NCBI RefSeq assembly: GCF_040834005.1
Contig: NZ_CP162129.1
Location: forward strand, 787,501-851,500
DNA from: Paenibacillus sp. PL2-23
GTDB taxonomy: Bacteria; Bacillota; Bacilli; Paenibacillales; Paenibacillaceae
DNA length: 64,000 nt
Reading direction: 5' to 3'
Below, piece by piece: positions 29,899 to 42,439 of the stretch. The translations under genes were made by a program, and so were the position numbers. Under the pieces are notes generated by a model. It made no database searches. It was not told the DNA's origin and saw only the letters and a list, made by a program, of their open reading frames with translations. Position 1 is the first letter of the stretch, and each line of letters opens with the position of its first letter.

Positions 29899-31083
29899 AT
29901 GAACAAGAAGAGTATTCGCGACGTAGCAGAGCTGGCGGGCAAGCGCGTATTCGTGCGTGTGGACTTCAACGTGCCAATCGAGAACGGTCAGATTACAGAC
30001 GACAAGCGGATCCGCGAGACGCTGCCAACGATTAACTATCTGATCGAGAAGGGCGCTAAGGTTATTCTGGCGAGCCATCTCGGCCGTCCGAACGGTGAAG
30101 TGGTAGAGGAGCTGCGCCACACGGCTTCCGCAGTGCGTCTGTCCGAGCTGCTGGGCAAGACGGTAGCCAAAGCGAACGAAGCGATTGGCGATATCGTCGA
30201 GACGCAGGTTGCGGCGATGAACAATGGCGACGTCCTGCTGCTGGAGAATGTACGCTTCTATCCTGGCGAGGAGAAAAATGATCCTGAGCTGGCGAAAGCG
30301 TTCGCGAAGCTGGCTGACCTGTTCGTCAACGACGCGTTCGGCGCCGCTCACCGCGCTCATGCTTCCACAGAAGGCATTGCGCACATCCTGCCTGCCGTGT
30401 CCGGTCTGCTGATGGAGAGAGAGCTTGAGGTGCTGGGCAAAGCGCTGAACAACCCTGAGCGTCCGTTCACAGCTATCGTAGGCGGCTCCAAAGTGAAGGA
30501 CAAAATTGCGGTTATCGACAAAATGCTGGAGATCGCCGACAACATCATCATCGGCGGCGGCCTCTCCTATACGTTCTTCAAAGCGCAAGGCCATGAGATT
30601 GGCAAGTCCCTGGTGGACAACAGCAAGCTGGATCTGGCGCTCGAGTTCATCGAAAAAGCGAAGAAGCTGGGCAAAAACTTCTACATCCCTGTAGACGTTG
30701 TGGTTACGGATGACTTCAGCGCGGATGCGAACACGCAAATCGTGGGCATCGACGGCATTCCTTCCGACTGGGAAGGCATTGACATCGGTCCCAAAACGCG
30801 TGAGCTGTATGCGGATGTCATCAAAAACTCCAAGCTGGTTGTATGGAACGGACCAATGGGCGTATTCGAGATCGAGCCGTTCTCCCATGGCACGCGCGCG
30901 GTAGCACAAGCAACTGCGGAGACTTCGGCCTACACGGTTATCGGCGGCGGCGATTCCGCTGCAGCGGCTGAGAAGTTCGGTCTGGCTGACCAGATGGACT
31001 TCATCTCGACAGGCGGCGGCGCTTCCCTGGAGTTCATGGAAGGCAAGCAGCTTCCGGGCGTAGTAGCTCTTAACGACAAATAA
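29899..31083 (+). CDS. pgk: Phosphoglycerate kinase
   Basis: 394 aa. [15 protein letters not shown] is the N-terminal signature, followed by ASHLGRPNG near 60 and the C-terminal nucleotide loop [17 protein letters not shown] near 350. GGGGAGG precedes ATG 29899. The 151-bp gap after gapA holds GC-rich hairpins that could act in RNA processing or partial termination. Confidence 0.97.
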   Translation: MNKKSIRDVAELAGKRVFVRVDFNVPIENGQITDDKRIRETLPTINYLIEKGAKVILASHLGRPNGEVVEELRHTASAVRLSELLGKTVAKANEAIGDIVETQVAAMNNGDVLLLENVRFYPGEEKNDPELAKAFAKLADLFVNDAFGAAHRAHASTEGIAHILPAVSGLLMERELEVLGKALNNPERPFTAIVGGSKVKDKIAVIDKMLEIADNIIIGGGLSYTFFKAQGHEIGKSLVDNSKLDLALEFIEKAKKLGKNFYIPVDVVVTDDFSADANTQIVGIDGIPSDWEGIDIGPKTRELYADVIKNSKLVVWNGPMGVFEIEPFSHGTRAVAQATAETSAYTVIGGGDSAAAAEKFGLADQMDFISTGGGASLEFMEGKQLPGVVALNDK

Positions 31084-31114
31084 GCAGAGGCTTTCGAAAA
31101 CTTCGAAAACTTAA

Positions 31115-31885
<771 letters not shown>

Positions 31886-31886
31886 G

Positions 31887-33425
31887 ATGTCCCGCAAACC
31901 GGTAGCACTTATTATCCTGGACGGCTTCGGCCTTCGGAATGACGTGACGGGCAACGCGGTTGCGCTAGCGAACAAGCCGAATTACGACCGTTACTGGGCG
32001 CAATACCCGCACACAACACTGACGGCTTCCGGTGAAGCGGTTGGTCTGCCTGACGGCCAGATGGGCAACTCCGAGGTTGGCCATCTGAACATTGGCGCGG
32101 GCCGCATCGTATACCAGGATCTGACGCGCATCAGCAAGTCGATTCGCGAAGGCGAGTTCTATGAGAATGAGACGCTGCTTGCTGCCGTCAATCATGTGAA
32201 GGCGAGAGGCAAGAAGCTTCATCTGTACGGCTTGCTGTCCGACGGCGGCGTTCACAGCCACATCGCTCACCTGTTCGCGCTGCTGGAGCTCGCGAAGAAG
32301 GAAGGGCTGACAGAGGTTTATGTGCATGCGTTCCTGGATGGCCGCGACGTTTCGCCTGACAGCGCCAAAGGCTACGTGGAGCAGCTGCAAGCGAAGATCG
32401 AGGAGCTGGGCGTAGGCCGCATCGCGACGGTGCAAGGCCGTTACTACGCGATGGACCGCGACAAGCGCTGGGAGCGTACGGAGAAGTCTTACCGCGCGAT
32501 GGTATACGGCGAAGGCCCTCAATACATCGATCCCGTGCAGGCTGTCGAGGAATCTTACGTGTTGTCCGTATATGACGAGTTCGTCATGCCGACGGTTATC
32601 GTGGGCGGCGACGGCAAGCCGGTAGGGCTTGTGGAGTCTGAGGATGCCGTCATCTTCTTCAACTTCCGTCCGGACCGCGCGATTCAGCTGTCTCAAGTAT
32701 TTATGAATGACGATTTCCACGGCTTCGACCGCGGCGTTAATCATCCCGTTGGTCTGCACTTCGTCTGCTTGACGCTCTTCAGCGAAACCGTAGGCGGCTA
32801 TGTCGCGTATTCTCCGAAGAATCTCGACAACACGCTGGGCGAGGTGCTGGCGCAGAACGGCAAGACGCAGCTTCGCACGGCGGAGACGGAGAAGTATCCG
32901 CATGTGACATTCTTCTTCAGCGGCGGCCGCGACAAGGAGCTTCCGGGCGAGACGCGTGTGCTGATCAATTCGCCGAAGGTGGCGACGTACGATCTGCAGC
33001 CGGAGATGAGCGCTTACGAGCTGGCGGCATCCACCGTCCGTGAGATTGAAGCGGATAAGCATGATGCGATCATCCTGAACTTCGCGAATCCCGACATGGT
33101 GGGACACTCCGGCATGCTGGAGCCGACGATCAAAGCGGTAGAAGCGACGGATGAGTGCCTGGGTCAAGTGGTTGAAGCGGTGCTTGCCAAGGGCGGCGTC
33201 TGCATCATCACGGCGGACCATGGCAATGCTGATATGGTGTTCGACGAGAACGGCCGTCCGCATACGGCGCATACGACGAACCCGGTTCCTTTTATCGTAA
33301 CGAGAGAAGGCGCGTCGCTGCGCGAAGGCGGCATTCTGGCGGACATTGCGCCAACGATGCTGGACCTGCTGGGACTGGCGAAGCCAGTTGAAATGACAGG
33401 CTCGACATTGCTTGGTCAGAAATAG
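31887..33425 (+). CDS. gpmI: 2,3-bisphosphoglycerate-independent phosphoglycerate mutase
   Basis: 512 aa alkaline-phosphatase-superfamily enzyme. [17 protein letters not shown] is at the N-terminus, the catalytic Ser is in [17 protein letters not shown] near 61, the metal ligands include [11 protein letters not shown] near 400, and [11 protein letters not shown] is near 440. It is manganese-dependent in Bacillus. One base separates it from tpiA. Confidence 0.97.
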   Translation: MSRKPVALIILDGFGLRNDVTGNAVALANKPNYDRYWAQYPHTTLTASGEAVGLPDGQMGNSEVGHLNIGAGRIVYQDLTRISKSIREGEFYENETLLAAVNHVKARGKKLHLYGLLSDGGVHSHIAHLFALLELAKKEGLTEVYVHAFLDGRDVSPDSAKGYVEQLQAKIEELGVGRIATVQGRYYAMDRDKRWERTEKSYRAMVYGEGPQYIDPVQAVEESYVLSVYDEFVMPTVIVGGDGKPVGLVESEDAVIFFNFRPDRAIQLSQVFMNDDFHGFDRGVNHPVGLHFVCLTLFSETVGGYVAYSPKNLDNTLGEVLAQNGKTQLRTAETEKYPHVTFFFSGGRDKELPGETRVLINSPKVATYDLQPEMSAYELAASTVREIEADKHDAIILNFANPDMVGHSGMLEPTIKAVEATDECLGQVVEAVLAKGGVCIITADHGNADMVFDENGRPHTAHTTNPVPFIVTREGASLREGGILADIAPTMLDLLGLAKPVEMTGSTLLGQK

Positions 33426-33451
33426 TAGACTAGGGATTGGGAAAATTTTAA

Positions 33452-34771
<1,320 letters not shown>

Positions 34772-34790
34772 GCCATAACGGTAACTTGGC

Positions 34791-34825
34791 AAGCGGTCCG
34801 CCCTTCGGGGCGGGCCGCTTGTTTT
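34791..34825 (+). terminator. Intrinsic terminator after eno
   Basis: AAGCGG-CCGCCC and GGGCGG-CCGCTT arms with a TTCG tetraloop, then GTTTT. Confidence 0.88.
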
Positions 34826-34831
34826 AAGCAG

Positions 34832-34879
34832 AAAAAAGCTATTCCCCGAGGTTCACGACCCCGAGGAATAGCTTTTTTT
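34832..34879. terminator. Bidirectional terminator downstream of the small membrane gene
   Basis: AAAAAAGCTATTCC and GGAATAGCTTTTTTT form a near-perfect stem with flanking A and T runs, separating eno from the convergent gene. Confidence 0.85.
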
Positions 34880-35099
34880 GTCCACATTGCATGTGAAGGA
34901 AAGTGTAAGCTATACCGCTAATGAGCGCGACCGACAGTATGGCGGCAAGACCATAGAACAGCGTCAGCAAGGCTGCGAGCTTCAGCCTTCCCCGAAGCTC
35001 GGCCTTCTGGAACCGGCCGTAAGCGCCCAGAATGACGGGCATGCTGAACAAGAGGGTGATTGCCGTCGTATAGAAGCCGGGATGCATACCTAGATACAA
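34839..35099 (-). CDS. Small membrane protein downstream of the TetR gene
   Basis: 86 aa with two hydrophobic segments: TTAITLLFSMPVILGAYG near 11-28 and LAALLTLFYGLAAILSVALI near 41-60. It begins 18 bp after the regulator stop, so it is probably co-transcribed with it. The start shown is TTG; an ATG at 35087 is an alternative. I do not recognise the family. Its tail overlaps the shared terminator stem. Confidence 0.55.
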   Translation of the reverse strand: MYLGMHPGFYTTAITLLFSMPVILGAYGRFQKAELRGRLKLAALLTLFYGLAAILSVALISGIAYTFLHMQCGQKKLFLGVVNLGE

Positions 35100-35116
35100 A
35101 CGCCGGATGCCTTCTC

Positions 35117-35779
35117 TTAGTTGAGCCGCTGGCTCTCCAGGTACTCGCGTATCGACTCCCTGTTCTCCCGCGTAATACCTGCTACGTAACCTGGGCCAAG
35201 CAGGGTCATCTGCGCCAGGAAATATGCCATCTCCTTCGGAGGCGTCTTCATCCCGCTCTCCAGCCAGTTCTGAATAACACCGAGGTGAGCGGAGCTGACG
35301 TATGCGGTCAAGTATTCGGCAGGCACCAGCAGCTCGCCGCCGATGGTCGTCAGAATAGGCAGGGAGCGCCGCTTGATCACTTCCTTGATCTTCTTCTGGA
35401 AGGAGGGATCTCCCTTAGGTCCCAGGATTACCTTCATGAAAGCGGCATTCTCTTGTATGAGCTCGAACAGCTGCTCCACGAACGGAAGCAGCGTCCAGTT
35501 GCTCATCTGCTTGTTGTAATTAGCAGCGACCTTGAGGAAGCTGGTCTCCGCAAGCCCCGTTATTTCGTTGATCAGCTCCATCTCGCTCTGCTCCAGCAAA
35601 TCGTATTTGTCCTTATAGTGGATATAGAACGTCCCCCGGTTAATGTCGGCCCGTTCCGTCAGGTCCTTGACCGTAATGCCGTCAAAGCCCTTCTCCTCCA
35701 TAAGCTCCGTAAGCGCGTCGCGAATCATCCGTTTGGTCCGTACTACGCGGCGATCTACATGCTGCTGTTCCTCTTTCAT
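35117..35779 (-). CDS. TetR/AcrR-family regulator
   Basis: 220 aa. The N-terminal helix-turn-helix (KRMIRDALTELMEEKGFDGI, then ERADINRGTFYIHYKDKYDL) lies at about 15-62. The C-terminal domain resembles the TetR_C_8 type often found next to YhgE/Pip exporters. The ATG at 35779 follows AGGAGGTTAAGGAG. It is divergent from the membrane gene at 35949, with a shared inverted repeat between them, so it probably represses that gene and itself. Confidence 0.88.
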   Translation of the reverse strand: MKEEQQHVDRRVVRTKRMIRDALTELMEEKGFDGITVKDLTERADINRGTFYIHYKDKYDLLEQSEMELINEITGLAETSFLKVAANYNKQMSNWTLLPFVEQLFELIQENAAFMKVILGPKGDPSFQKKIKEVIKRRSLPILTTIGGELLVPAEYLTAYVSSAHLGVIQNWLESGMKTPPKEMAYFLAQMTLLGPGYVAGITRENRESIREYLESQRLN

Positions 35780-35853
35780 CTCCTTAACCTCCTTACATAA
35801 GCTGCTAATCAACAGATGATCGTATGGTGTTCAGAAAACGTCACTCTGCTCTA

Positions 35854-35914
35854 TGTTGATTATTGTGTTCCTTAGCCAACCGATTATAATGAACATTATG
35901 AACGATAATCAACA
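35854..35914. promoter_or_regulatory. Divergent promoter with a TetR operator-like inverted repeat
   Basis: TGTTGATTAT at 35854-35863 is matched by ATAATCAACA at 35905-35914. Between them an inner GTTC/GAAC pair (35867 and 35891) surrounds TATAAT at 35885-35890. TTGTGT at 35863-35868 can serve as its -35 with 16-bp spacing. The layout suits repression by the adjacent TetR protein. Confidence 0.65.
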
Positions 35915-35948
35915 CGGTGTCTATTAAAAACGAGGAGTGTGTTCCGAG

Positions 35949-37142
35949 ATGACCGTTTTAAAAAATAAGCTGATCATAGCCTCTCCGGTTATTGCTCTGC
36001 TTGTTGTATTTATCTTTTCGCTGACGCTTATGCCAAGCGCGACGATGAAGCCGGCCGACCTGCCGGTTGCAATCGTGAACCTGGATGAGGGAGCCGACCT
36101 GCCGGATGGCTCAAAGCTGAAGCTGGGCGAAGCTATCGCGGCACAGATGGGGCAGGGGGCCGCTGGCACAGGCGATGAGGCCTCTCCCGTGAAGTGGGTG
36201 GGGGTAAGCAGCTATGAAGAAGCGCGCAAAGGCTTGAACGAGCAGTCCTATTACGCTGCGGTGATCATACCGGCCGACTTCAGTCGGAAGCAGGCTTCGC
36301 TTCGCTCTCCAGAGCCGCAAGCGCCGGAGCTGGAGGTGCTTGTGAATCAAGGCATGAACGCCACGGCGGCCTCTATGGTGACGCAGATGGTGAATGGGAT
36401 GCTCGGCGGGATGAATGCCAAGCTCAGCGCGGAGCTGTTCGGCGAGCTGGAGAGCCAAGGCGCTATGCTGACTCCGAAGCAAGCCGCGGCTATTGCGGCG
36501 CCGATCGCCAGCAAAGTGACGAATGTGAACGAATTCGGCACAAGCGCGGCAAGAGGCAATGCACCCATCTCGCTGTTCCAGCCCATCTGGATGGCAAGCA
36601 TCGCGGGCGCTGCGATTACGACGCTGGTCGTCGGCCAAACGATCGGGCGAGCGGGAGTAAGCCGTCGTGATAAGCTGCATGCCAGACTGGCGCAGCTTGG
36701 AATCGGTATAGTGATCGCCTTGCTGGCAGGCTTCACCATGGCCTGGCTCGCAGACGGCATGCTCGATCTGAACGTGCCAAGCGTGGGAGACATGGGACTA
36801 TTCTTAGCGCGGTCTGTGCTTGCGTTCTTCCTTATGATCGCGGCTGTACTGAGCTGGACAGGAATTCAGGGCATCGCGCTGTTCGTCCTGCTATTGTTCT
36901 TCGGGGCGCCTCTATTGTCGCTGCCGCCTGAGTTCATGAATGGGTTTTACCGCGACTGGATTCATTCCTGGATCCCAATGCGGTTCATGGTTGATGGTCT
37001 GAGAGAGCTGTTCTTCTTCGGCCAAGGCTTCAGTTTAAATGGTCCAGCGCTTGTACTGGCAGGGATTGCTGTAGTGAGCTTTGTCGTGCTGCTGCTGTCC
37101 GTCATGAAGCCGGGTGGAGTGAAGGGTGCAGCAGCGCCATGA
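35949..37142 (+). CDS. YhgE/Pip-type ABC-2-like membrane protein
   Basis: 397 aa. One N-terminal membrane helix (IIASPVIALLVVFIFSLTLM), then an extracytoplasmic domain beginning LPVAIVNLDEGADLPDG, then about five C-terminal membrane helices from residue ~210. This is the architecture of YhgE/Pip and DUF3533 proteins, which are linked to export or envelope stress. GAGGAG precedes ATG 35949. It lies divergent from a TetR gene. The substrate is unknown. Confidence 0.8.
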   Translation: MTVLKNKLIIASPVIALLVVFIFSLTLMPSATMKPADLPVAIVNLDEGADLPDGSKLKLGEAIAAQMGQGAAGTGDEASPVKWVGVSSYEEARKGLNEQSYYAAVIIPADFSRKQASLRSPEPQAPELEVLVNQGMNATAASMVTQMVNGMLGGMNAKLSAELFGELESQGAMLTPKQAAAIAAPIASKVTNVNEFGTSAARGNAPISLFQPIWMASIAGAAITTLVVGQTIGRAGVSRRDKLHARLAQLGIGIVIALLAGFTMAWLADGMLDLNVPSVGDMGLFLARSVLAFFLMIAAVLSWTGIQGIALFVLLLFFGAPLLSLPPEFMNGFYRDWIHSWIPMRFMVDGLRELFFFGQGFSLNGPALVLAGIAVVSFVVLLLSVMKPGGVKGAAAP

Positions 37143-37256
37143 TCATTGCAGCTTCGCCCAGCCCGTGCTGGCGGAGGAAGTAGCCAAATTTCGCGCTCAT
37201 GCGGAGTAGGTTGTATTTTGACAAGAACGGTGAAGGATGGATAATAGCTAGTCCTA

Positions 37257-37285
37257 TTGTAAATAACAAGCTAATATGCTATGAT
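37257..37285 (+). promoter_or_regulatory. Probable SigA promoter of secG
   Basis: TTGTAA (37257-37262) and TATGAT (37280-37285) with 17-bp spacing, 44 bp before the secG ATG. Confidence 0.65.
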
Positions 37286-37329
37286 GAGCTTATGTGTTTT
37301 TACGAGCGGTTACGCTGGAGGTGGATTGA

Positions 37330-37566
37330 ATGGAAGTCACATTGAAGATCCTGCTTGTATTGTTCTCGATCGGCTTGATCGCGGTCGTCCTGCTGCAGAA
37401 GGGCAAGAGCGCTGGTTTGTCCGGTGCCATTACGGGCGGTGCTGAGCATTTGTTCGGCAAGCAGAAGGCGCGTGGTCTGGACCTGTTCCTGCAGCGTCTG
37501 ACGGTTGCTTTGGCAATTGGATTCTTTGTGTTGTCCCTGGTGGTATCCTATTTCGTCCAACAATAG
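37330..37566 (+). CDS. secG: Preprotein translocase subunit SecG
   Basis: 78 aa with two membrane helices: [19 protein letters not shown] and [20 protein letters not shown]. Between them is the family segment [20 protein letters not shown]. SecG assists the SecYE channel. It lies upstream of rnr as in other Bacillota. Confidence 0.95.
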   Translation: MEVTLKILLVLFSIGLIAVVLLQKGKSAGLSGAITGGAEHLFGKQKARGLDLFLQRLTVALAIGFFVLSLVVSYFVQQ

Positions 37567-37580
37567 TCCGTATGATGAAG

Positions 37581-37609
37581 AGCGAGGCCTTTGGTCCTCG
37601 CTTTTTTTT
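37581..37609 (+). terminator. Intrinsic terminator after secG
   Basis: AGCGAGG and CCTCGCT arms, then TTTTTTTT. Confidence 0.88.
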
Positions 37610-37728
37610 GCGTTTTTTTTCAAGGAACGGGATTGCGGGTATGCAAGTCGTGTATACTACATGGTATATGGCAATCTATCAACCGTCTGCGAGAGTGAAG
37701 GCAGATCGGTTCTTGAGGAGATTAGAGC

Positions 37729-40700
37729 ATGGAGAATCGTGAGCAGGAATTGCTGGATTTTATGAGGGAGACGGCTTATAAGCCAATGACCTATCAGGAG
37801 CTGGAGACGAGCTTCGGCATAGAGGGTGCAGCGGAGTTCAAGGAGTTTCTGAAGCTTCTGAATAAGCTGGAGGATGAAGGAAAGGTCATTCGTACTCGGA
37901 ATGAGCGTTACGGCGTGCCGGAACGGATGAATTTGCTGCGCGGCAAGCTGCAGGCTCATGCCAAGGGGTTCGCGTTCCTGCTGCCGGATGTAAAGGATCA
38001 TCCCGACGTCTACATACACGCCAACGATCTCAAGAGCGCGATGAACGGCGATATTGTGCTGGTGCGCATTACCTCCCAAAGCGAAGGCGGCGGCCGCATG
38101 GAGGGCGAGGTTGTTCGTATTGTGCAGCGCGCCGTCACGCAGATCGTGGGCACATTCGAGAATCATGAGGCGTACGGCTTTGTTATTCCTGATGACAAAC
38201 GGATCAACCGGGATATTTTCATCCCGAAGGGCGGCTTCCAGGGTGCGGTTACGGGGCAAAAGGTCGTCGTTCGCATCGTTGTCTATCCAGAGGGGCGCAG
38301 TGCGGCTGAAGGAGAGATTCTGGAAATTCTCGGCCACAAGAACGACCCCGGTGTCGATATTCTGTCCATTATTCGCAAGCATCAGCTGCCGGAGAGCTTT
38401 CCGGATGAGGTGATGGCGGAGGCGGAAGAGGCGCCGGATACGATTACGGAAGAAGAGATCGTGGAGCAGGGCCGTCGCGATCTTCGGGATGAAGTGATTG
38501 TGACGATTGATGGCGAGGATGCCAAGGACCTGGATGACGCTGTACACGTGAAGATACTGGAGAACGGGAATTATCTGCTGGGCGTTCATATTGCGGATGT
38601 CGGCTATTATGTGCGGGAGAGATCCGCGCTTGATCAGGAGGCGTTCCGCAGAGGCTGCAGCGTCTACTTGACCGACCGCGTCATTCCCATGCTGCCGCAT
38701 CGGCTGTCGAACGGCATCTGCTCGCTGAATCCGCAGGTGGATCGGCTGACGTTGTCCTGCGAGATGGAGTTCGATGCGGGGACGCTGAAGCGTGTTCGCC
38801 ATGATGTATTCACCAGCGTCATTCGGACCAAGGAGCGTATGACCTATACGAACGTGCGCCGCATTCTTACGGCCACGGAGGAAGAGCCGGAGACGGAGCT
38901 CAAGGAGCGTTATGCCGACCTGCTGGAGATGTTCGGGCTTATGGAGAAGCTGGCTATGCGGCTGCGCGCCAAGAGGATGAAACGCGGAGCGATCGACTTC
39001 GACTTCCAGGAGTCCAAGATTCTCGTTGACGAGAACGGCAAAGCCGTCGATATTGTGAAGCGGGAGCGTTCCGTAGCGGAGCAGATTATTGAGGAGTTCA
39101 TGCTGGTGGCGAATGAGACGGTGGCGGAGCATTTCCACTGGCTGCGCGTCCCGTTCCTGTATCGGATTCACGAGGATCCGGATCAGGACAAGCTGCTTAC
39201 GTTCATGCAGTTCGCGGCGAACTTCGGATATGTGGTGAAGGGCGGCAAGGGCAATTCAGTTCATCCGCGCGCGCTGCAGACGCTGCTTGAGGACATTCAA
39301 GGGAAGAAGGAAGCGACAGTCATCTCGACGATGATGCTTCGCTCCATGAAGCAGGCCAAATACGATGCCGAGAGTCTGGGGCACTTCGGCCTCGCGGCGG
39401 AGTTCTATTCCCACTTCACCTCGCCTATTCGGCGCTACCCCGACCTCGTTATCCACCGCATCATACGGGAGGTCATCGAGGGGGGCGGCACGCTGACAGA
39501 GGCGCGTCACGAGGCGCTGACGGCGCGTATGCCGGACATCGCGCAGCATTCTTCGGAGCGGGAGCGCGTGGCGGTTGACGCAGAGCGGGACACGGATAAG
39601 CTGAAGAAATGCGAATACATGCTGGATAAGGTCGGCGAGGAGTTCGACGGCATTATTAGCAGTGTCACGAGCTTCGGCATGTTCATCGAGCTGGAGAACT
39701 CGGTGGAGGGGCTTATTCGTCTCAGCGATATGAACGACGACTATTACCACTTCCATGAGCTGCACATGGTGCTGATCGGTGAACGGACATCCAAGGTGTA
39801 CCGGATCGGCGACGAAGTGAAGATCCGTGTCTCCCGTGTCGATATGGAGGAATATAATATCGACTTCGAGATGGTGGATATGAAGCCTCGCGGCAGCTAT
39901 CGGGGCGTAGCCGACTCTGGCTTCGGCGCAGGCGGTCCGCGCAAGCGCGGCGGGTATGGCAGCCGCGGGGGAGATCGCGGCGGAGCCGGAGGAGCCGGAG
40001 GCGGCCGCTTTGGCGGACGCGGAGAGCAGGGCGGCGGTCGCAGCGGGGGCGGACGCAGCGGGGATGGTCGCGGCCCAGGCGGACGGCCGGGAGCGGCGGC
40101 AGGAGGCCGCGCGGGCGCTGCCGCTGGTGCGCGTGCTGGCACTGGCACTGGTGCGCGTACTGGCGCTGATGCGCGTGCTGGCGCTGGCAATAGTGCGCGT
40201 ACTGGCGCTGATGCGCGTGCTGGCGGCGGATCGGATGCCGGAGGGCGCCGCGGGAAGTTCAAGCGCGGAGGGCCGGAGGGCATCCAGGCAGGCCGCAGCG
40301 GAGGACAGGGCGAGGGCGGCAACCCGTGGCAGAGGGGCGTTGACCCGCTGGACGACAGCGCGTCAGTCCGTGAGGACGACGGCAGCTGGATCGACCAGCG
40401 CGCTGCTGAGCTGGAAGCGGAGGGCAAGCCGCGTATGGATATGTGGGGCCTGCCGATCCGGGGCGCAGGCAGTGGTGCTGAGAGCCGCCGAGAAGGCCGT
40501 GGAGGCGGCAGGCAGGGCGCGCCGAGGGAGCATGACGGCGGCCAGGGCGGACGCTCCGGAGGCGGCGCCAAGAAAGGCGGCGGCAAGCGCAAAAAAACGA
40601 CCACAAGCGGCGTGTTCAAGCCAGGCGATTCCGGAGTCTCGGCAGCAAGTCCCGAGGGTGACGGCAAGAAGAAAAAGCGCAAGAAAAAAGGCGATTTAAA

Positions 40701-40740
40701 CAACGCAACAGCTGCTTTTGTCCGCAAAAAACGGAAGTAG
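37729..40740 (+). CDS. rnr: Ribonuclease R with a ~285-residue low-complexity C-terminal tail
   Basis: 1003 aa. N-terminal winged-helix and cold-shock domains (to about 220) precede the RNB domain with its catalytic acidic cluster [14 protein letters not shown] near 262-275, and an S1 domain ([19 protein letters not shown]) near 640-715. Bacillus RNase R is about 780 aa. From about residue 719 the chain is Gly/Arg/Ala-rich, with RGG-like stretches, tandem [10 protein letters not shown] units (about 800-845), then a Lys-rich end. The tail stays in one frame to the stop, so it appears genuine. RNase R degrades structured RNA and is linked to tmRNA; smpB and ssrA lie just downstream. Confidence 0.95.
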   Translation: MENREQELLDFMRETAYKPMTYQELETSFGIEGAAEFKEFLKLLNKLEDEGKVIRTRNERYGVPERMNLLRGKLQAHAKGFAFLLPDVKDHPDVYIHANDLKSAMNGDIVLVRITSQSEGGGRMEGEVVRIVQRAVTQIVGTFENHEAYGFVIPDDKRINRDIFIPKGGFQGAVTGQKVVVRIVVYPEGRSAAEGEILEILGHKNDPGVDILSIIRKHQLPESFPDEVMAEAEEAPDTITEEEIVEQGRRDLRDEVIVTIDGEDAKDLDDAVHVKILENGNYLLGVHIADVGYYVRERSALDQEAFRRGCSVYLTDRVIPMLPHRLSNGICSLNPQVDRLTLSCEMEFDAGTLKRVRHDVFTSVIRTKERMTYTNVRRILTATEEEPETELKERYADLLEMFGLMEKLAMRLRAKRMKRGAIDFDFQESKILVDENGKAVDIVKRERSVAEQIIEEFMLVANETVAEHFHWLRVPFLYRIHEDPDQDKLLTFMQFAANFGYVVKGGKGNSVHPRALQTLLEDIQGKKEATVISTMMLRSMKQAKYDAESLGHFGLAAEFYSHFTSPIRRYPDLVIHRIIREVIEGGGTLTEARHEALTARMPDIAQHSSERERVAVDAERDTDKLKKCEYMLDKVGEEFDGIISSVTSFGMFIELENSVEGLIRLSDMNDDYYHFHELHMVLIGERTSKVYRIGDEVKIRVSRVDMEEYNIDFEMVDMKPRGSYRGVADSGFGAGGPRKRGGYGSRGGDRGGAGGAGGGRFGGRGEQGGGRSGGGRSGDGRGPGGRPGAAAGGRAGAAAGARAGTGTGARTGADARAGAGNSARTGADARAGGGSDAGGRRGKFKRGGPEGIQAGRSGGQGEGGNPWQRGVDPLDDSASVREDDGSWIDQRAAELEAEGKPRMDMWGLPIRGAGSGAESRREGRGGGRQGAPREHDGGQGGRSGGGAKKGGGKRKKTTTSGVFKPGDSGVSAASPEGDGKKKKRKKKGDLNNATAAFVRKKRK

Positions 40741-40768
40741 TCCAGCATCGATAAACCATGTTCATAGG

Positions 40769-40818
40769 GACGGCATCTTCCCAATCCGGATGGGTAGAGT
40801 GAAGATGCCGTCTTATGG
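40769..40818 (+). terminator. Probable terminator after rnr
   Basis: GACGGCATCTTC and GAAGATGCCGTC form a perfect 12-bp stem. Only a weak T tract follows, so termination may be partial. Confidence 0.6.
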
Positions 40819-40850
40819 ACATACTGGGAAAATATATTTAGGCTTGTCGC

Positions 40851-40879
40851 TTGCTTTTTGCTGGCTGGAATAGTATACT
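40851..40879 (+). promoter_or_regulatory. Probable SigA promoter of the cspA leader
   Basis: TTGCTT (40851-40856) and TATACT (40874-40879) with 17-bp spacing, implying a leader of about 135 nt before cspA. Confidence 0.6.
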
Positions 40880-40905
40880 CAAGGCAATCGGATGAGATGA
40901 CCCTG

Positions 40906-40972
40906 TATTCACATATTGAAAAGGGTATCATTAGCGTCATGACACCTTTTTCAATGTGTGAATTTTTTGTTT
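40906..40972 (+). promoter_or_regulatory. Large hairpin plus T tract within the cspA leader
   Basis: ATTCACA / TGTGAAT outer arms, ATTGAAA / TTTCAAT inner arms and TCAT / ATGA next to the loop make a stem of about 25 bp. TTTTTTG follows. It has terminator form but lies between a promoter and cspA, so it may be an attenuator, or the end of a short RNA of about 85 nt. This is inference from sequence. Confidence 0.6.
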
Positions 40973-41019
40973 AAAGACAAGAGGCGCATATTAATTTAAT
41001 TTTTTTGGAGGTATTCCAC

Positions 41020-41220
41020 ATGCAACAAGGTACAGTTAAATGGTTCAACGCAGAGAAAGGTTTCGGCTTCATCGAAGTTGAAGGCGGCAACGATGTATTC
41101 GTACATTTCTCCGCAATCGTTGGCGAAGGCTTCAAAACTCTTGAAGAAGGCCAACGCGTTGAGTTCAACGTTGTTCAAGGCAACCGCGGACCACAAGCTG
41201 AGAACGTAGTTAAGCTGTAA
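41020..41220 (+). CDS. cspA: Cold-shock protein, CspA family
   Basis: 66 aa single cold-shock domain. The RNA-binding motifs [12 protein letters not shown] and DVFVHFSAI are intact. Cold-shock proteins act as RNA chaperones. A strong TTGGAGG site precedes the ATG and codon use is highly biased. The leader carries a large hairpin. Confidence 0.96.
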   Translation: MQQGTVKWFNAEKGFGFIEVEGGNDVFVHFSAIVGEGFKTLEEGQRVEFNVVQGNRGPQAENVVKL

Positions 41221-41238
41221 TAGCTTAATTCGTTGGAG

Positions 41239-41281
41239 GACCGTTTCCGGCACCGCGCCGGGGACGGTCTTTTGCTGTTTT
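41239..41281 (+). terminator. Intrinsic terminator after cspA
   Basis: GACCGT and ACGGTC arms with an inner CCGG/CCGG stem are followed by a broken T tract. Confidence 0.75.
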
Positions 41282-41620
41282 TGGAGGCTGAGCTCTGCCA
41301 CTACCCGCTAACTGGTGATAAACCTGTAAGATACTGCTATACGCTGCCGTCTAACTTTGTAATTTGGCTTAAATGATGCAATTGTACATCAATTTCAGAC
41401 CTGAGAGCCTCCTGGCGTTGAAATCATGCAAAAAGTGCAGCAATTTCGGTCGAAAGTGGCTGATACGGCTGTTTGGTGTCCGAAATGATGTACCGGGTAC
41501 AACATTTTACGCTGAATGGGGCCCTTGATCGTAAATTCATGTACATTTGCATGATTAGCTGAGATGCAACGTTGATTCCACAGGAGAGATTGGTTTAAGC
41601 GAAACAGTACCGGCGCGAGT
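41282..41620. repeat. Gene-free stretch with degenerate TGTAC-centred repeats
   Basis: No coding region is supported. Related words recur on both strands: GATGCAATTGTACATC near 41375, GATGTACCGGGTAC near 41487 and CATGTACATTTGCATG near 41538. They look like decayed members of an intergenic repeat family. I see no other function. Confidence 0.4.
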
Positions 41621-41622
41621 TG

Positions 41623-41651
41623 TTGATTTTACCAGTGGAAGTTGCTACAAT
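41623..41651 (+). promoter_or_regulatory. Probable SigA promoter of smpB
   Basis: TTGATT (41623-41628) and TACAAT (41646-41651) with 17-bp spacing, 50 bp before smpB. Confidence 0.65.
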
Positions 41652-41701
41652 GAACCAACAGAGACGGTGGTCGAACCACCGGGCAAGAGAGGTGAACTAG
41701 C

Positions 41702-42184
41702 ATGGCGGCCAAGAAAAACGACGGCAAGCAGCTCGCTCAGAACAAGAAAGCGTCCCATGACTATTTCATCGAGGATACTTTCGAGGCGGGCATGGTGCTT
41801 ACGGGTACTGAGATCAAGTCGCTGCGGACGGGCAGGGCGAATATTAGCGATGCGTTCTCGACGATCCGTAACGGCGAAATCTTTATTCATAATATGCATA
41901 TCAGTCCGTTCGAGCAGGGCAACATCCATAATCCGACGGATCCTACCCGGACGAGGAAGCTGCTGCTGCACAAGGAGCAGATCAACAAGCTGCTGGGTCT
42001 GTCGAAGCGGGAAGGCTATGCGATTGTGCCTCTGAAGATCTACGTGCGCAATGGCTACGCCAAGCTGCTGATTGGACTAGGCAAGGGCAAGAAGCAGTTT
42101 GACAAACGCGATACTGCTGCAAAGCGGGACGCACAGCGTGACATCCAGCGTGCGCTGCGTGAGAAGCAGAAGGTGGCAAGATAG
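41702..42184 (+). CDS. smpB: SsrA-binding protein SmpB
   Basis: 160 aa. [26 protein letters not shown] is split here into its two recognisable halves, ending in the family [22 protein letters not shown] and the basic C-terminal tail follow. SmpB delivers tmRNA to stalled ribosomes. The ssrA gene lies 255 bp downstream. AGAGGTGA precedes the ATG. Confidence 0.97.
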   Translation: MAAKKNDGKQLAQNKKASHDYFIEDTFEAGMVLTGTEIKSLRTGRANISDAFSTIRNGEIFIHNMHISPFEQGNIHNPTDPTRTRKLLLHKEQINKLLGLSKREGYAIVPLKIYVRNGYAKLLIGLGKGKKQFDKRDTAAKRDAQRDIQRALREKQKVAR

Positions 42185-42439
42185 TCCTGTACATCCATGG
42201 GTGACAGCCGCCATGGCTGCCAGTAATCCCTTCGTGATTTTTGGAGTGGAATTGTGATATACTAAGTTTGTGCCAAGGAAGCACAGCAGCAACACGCAAG
42301 ATGAAACAAGCAATACGCAAGATCAGATGCTTGACTCGCAGTTAGTCATGACATCGTTAATCCTGGAGTTCCCTGCTTCATGTGCTAGACGTCAGGTTGT
42401 CCGGCTTCGCCTGGATACACGCTGCGGCTATGCCAATTA

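Noticed and set aside
37657..39171. 504-codon antisense frame opposite rnr
   Set aside because: It is antisense to the conserved RNB catalytic domain, with no domain of its own.
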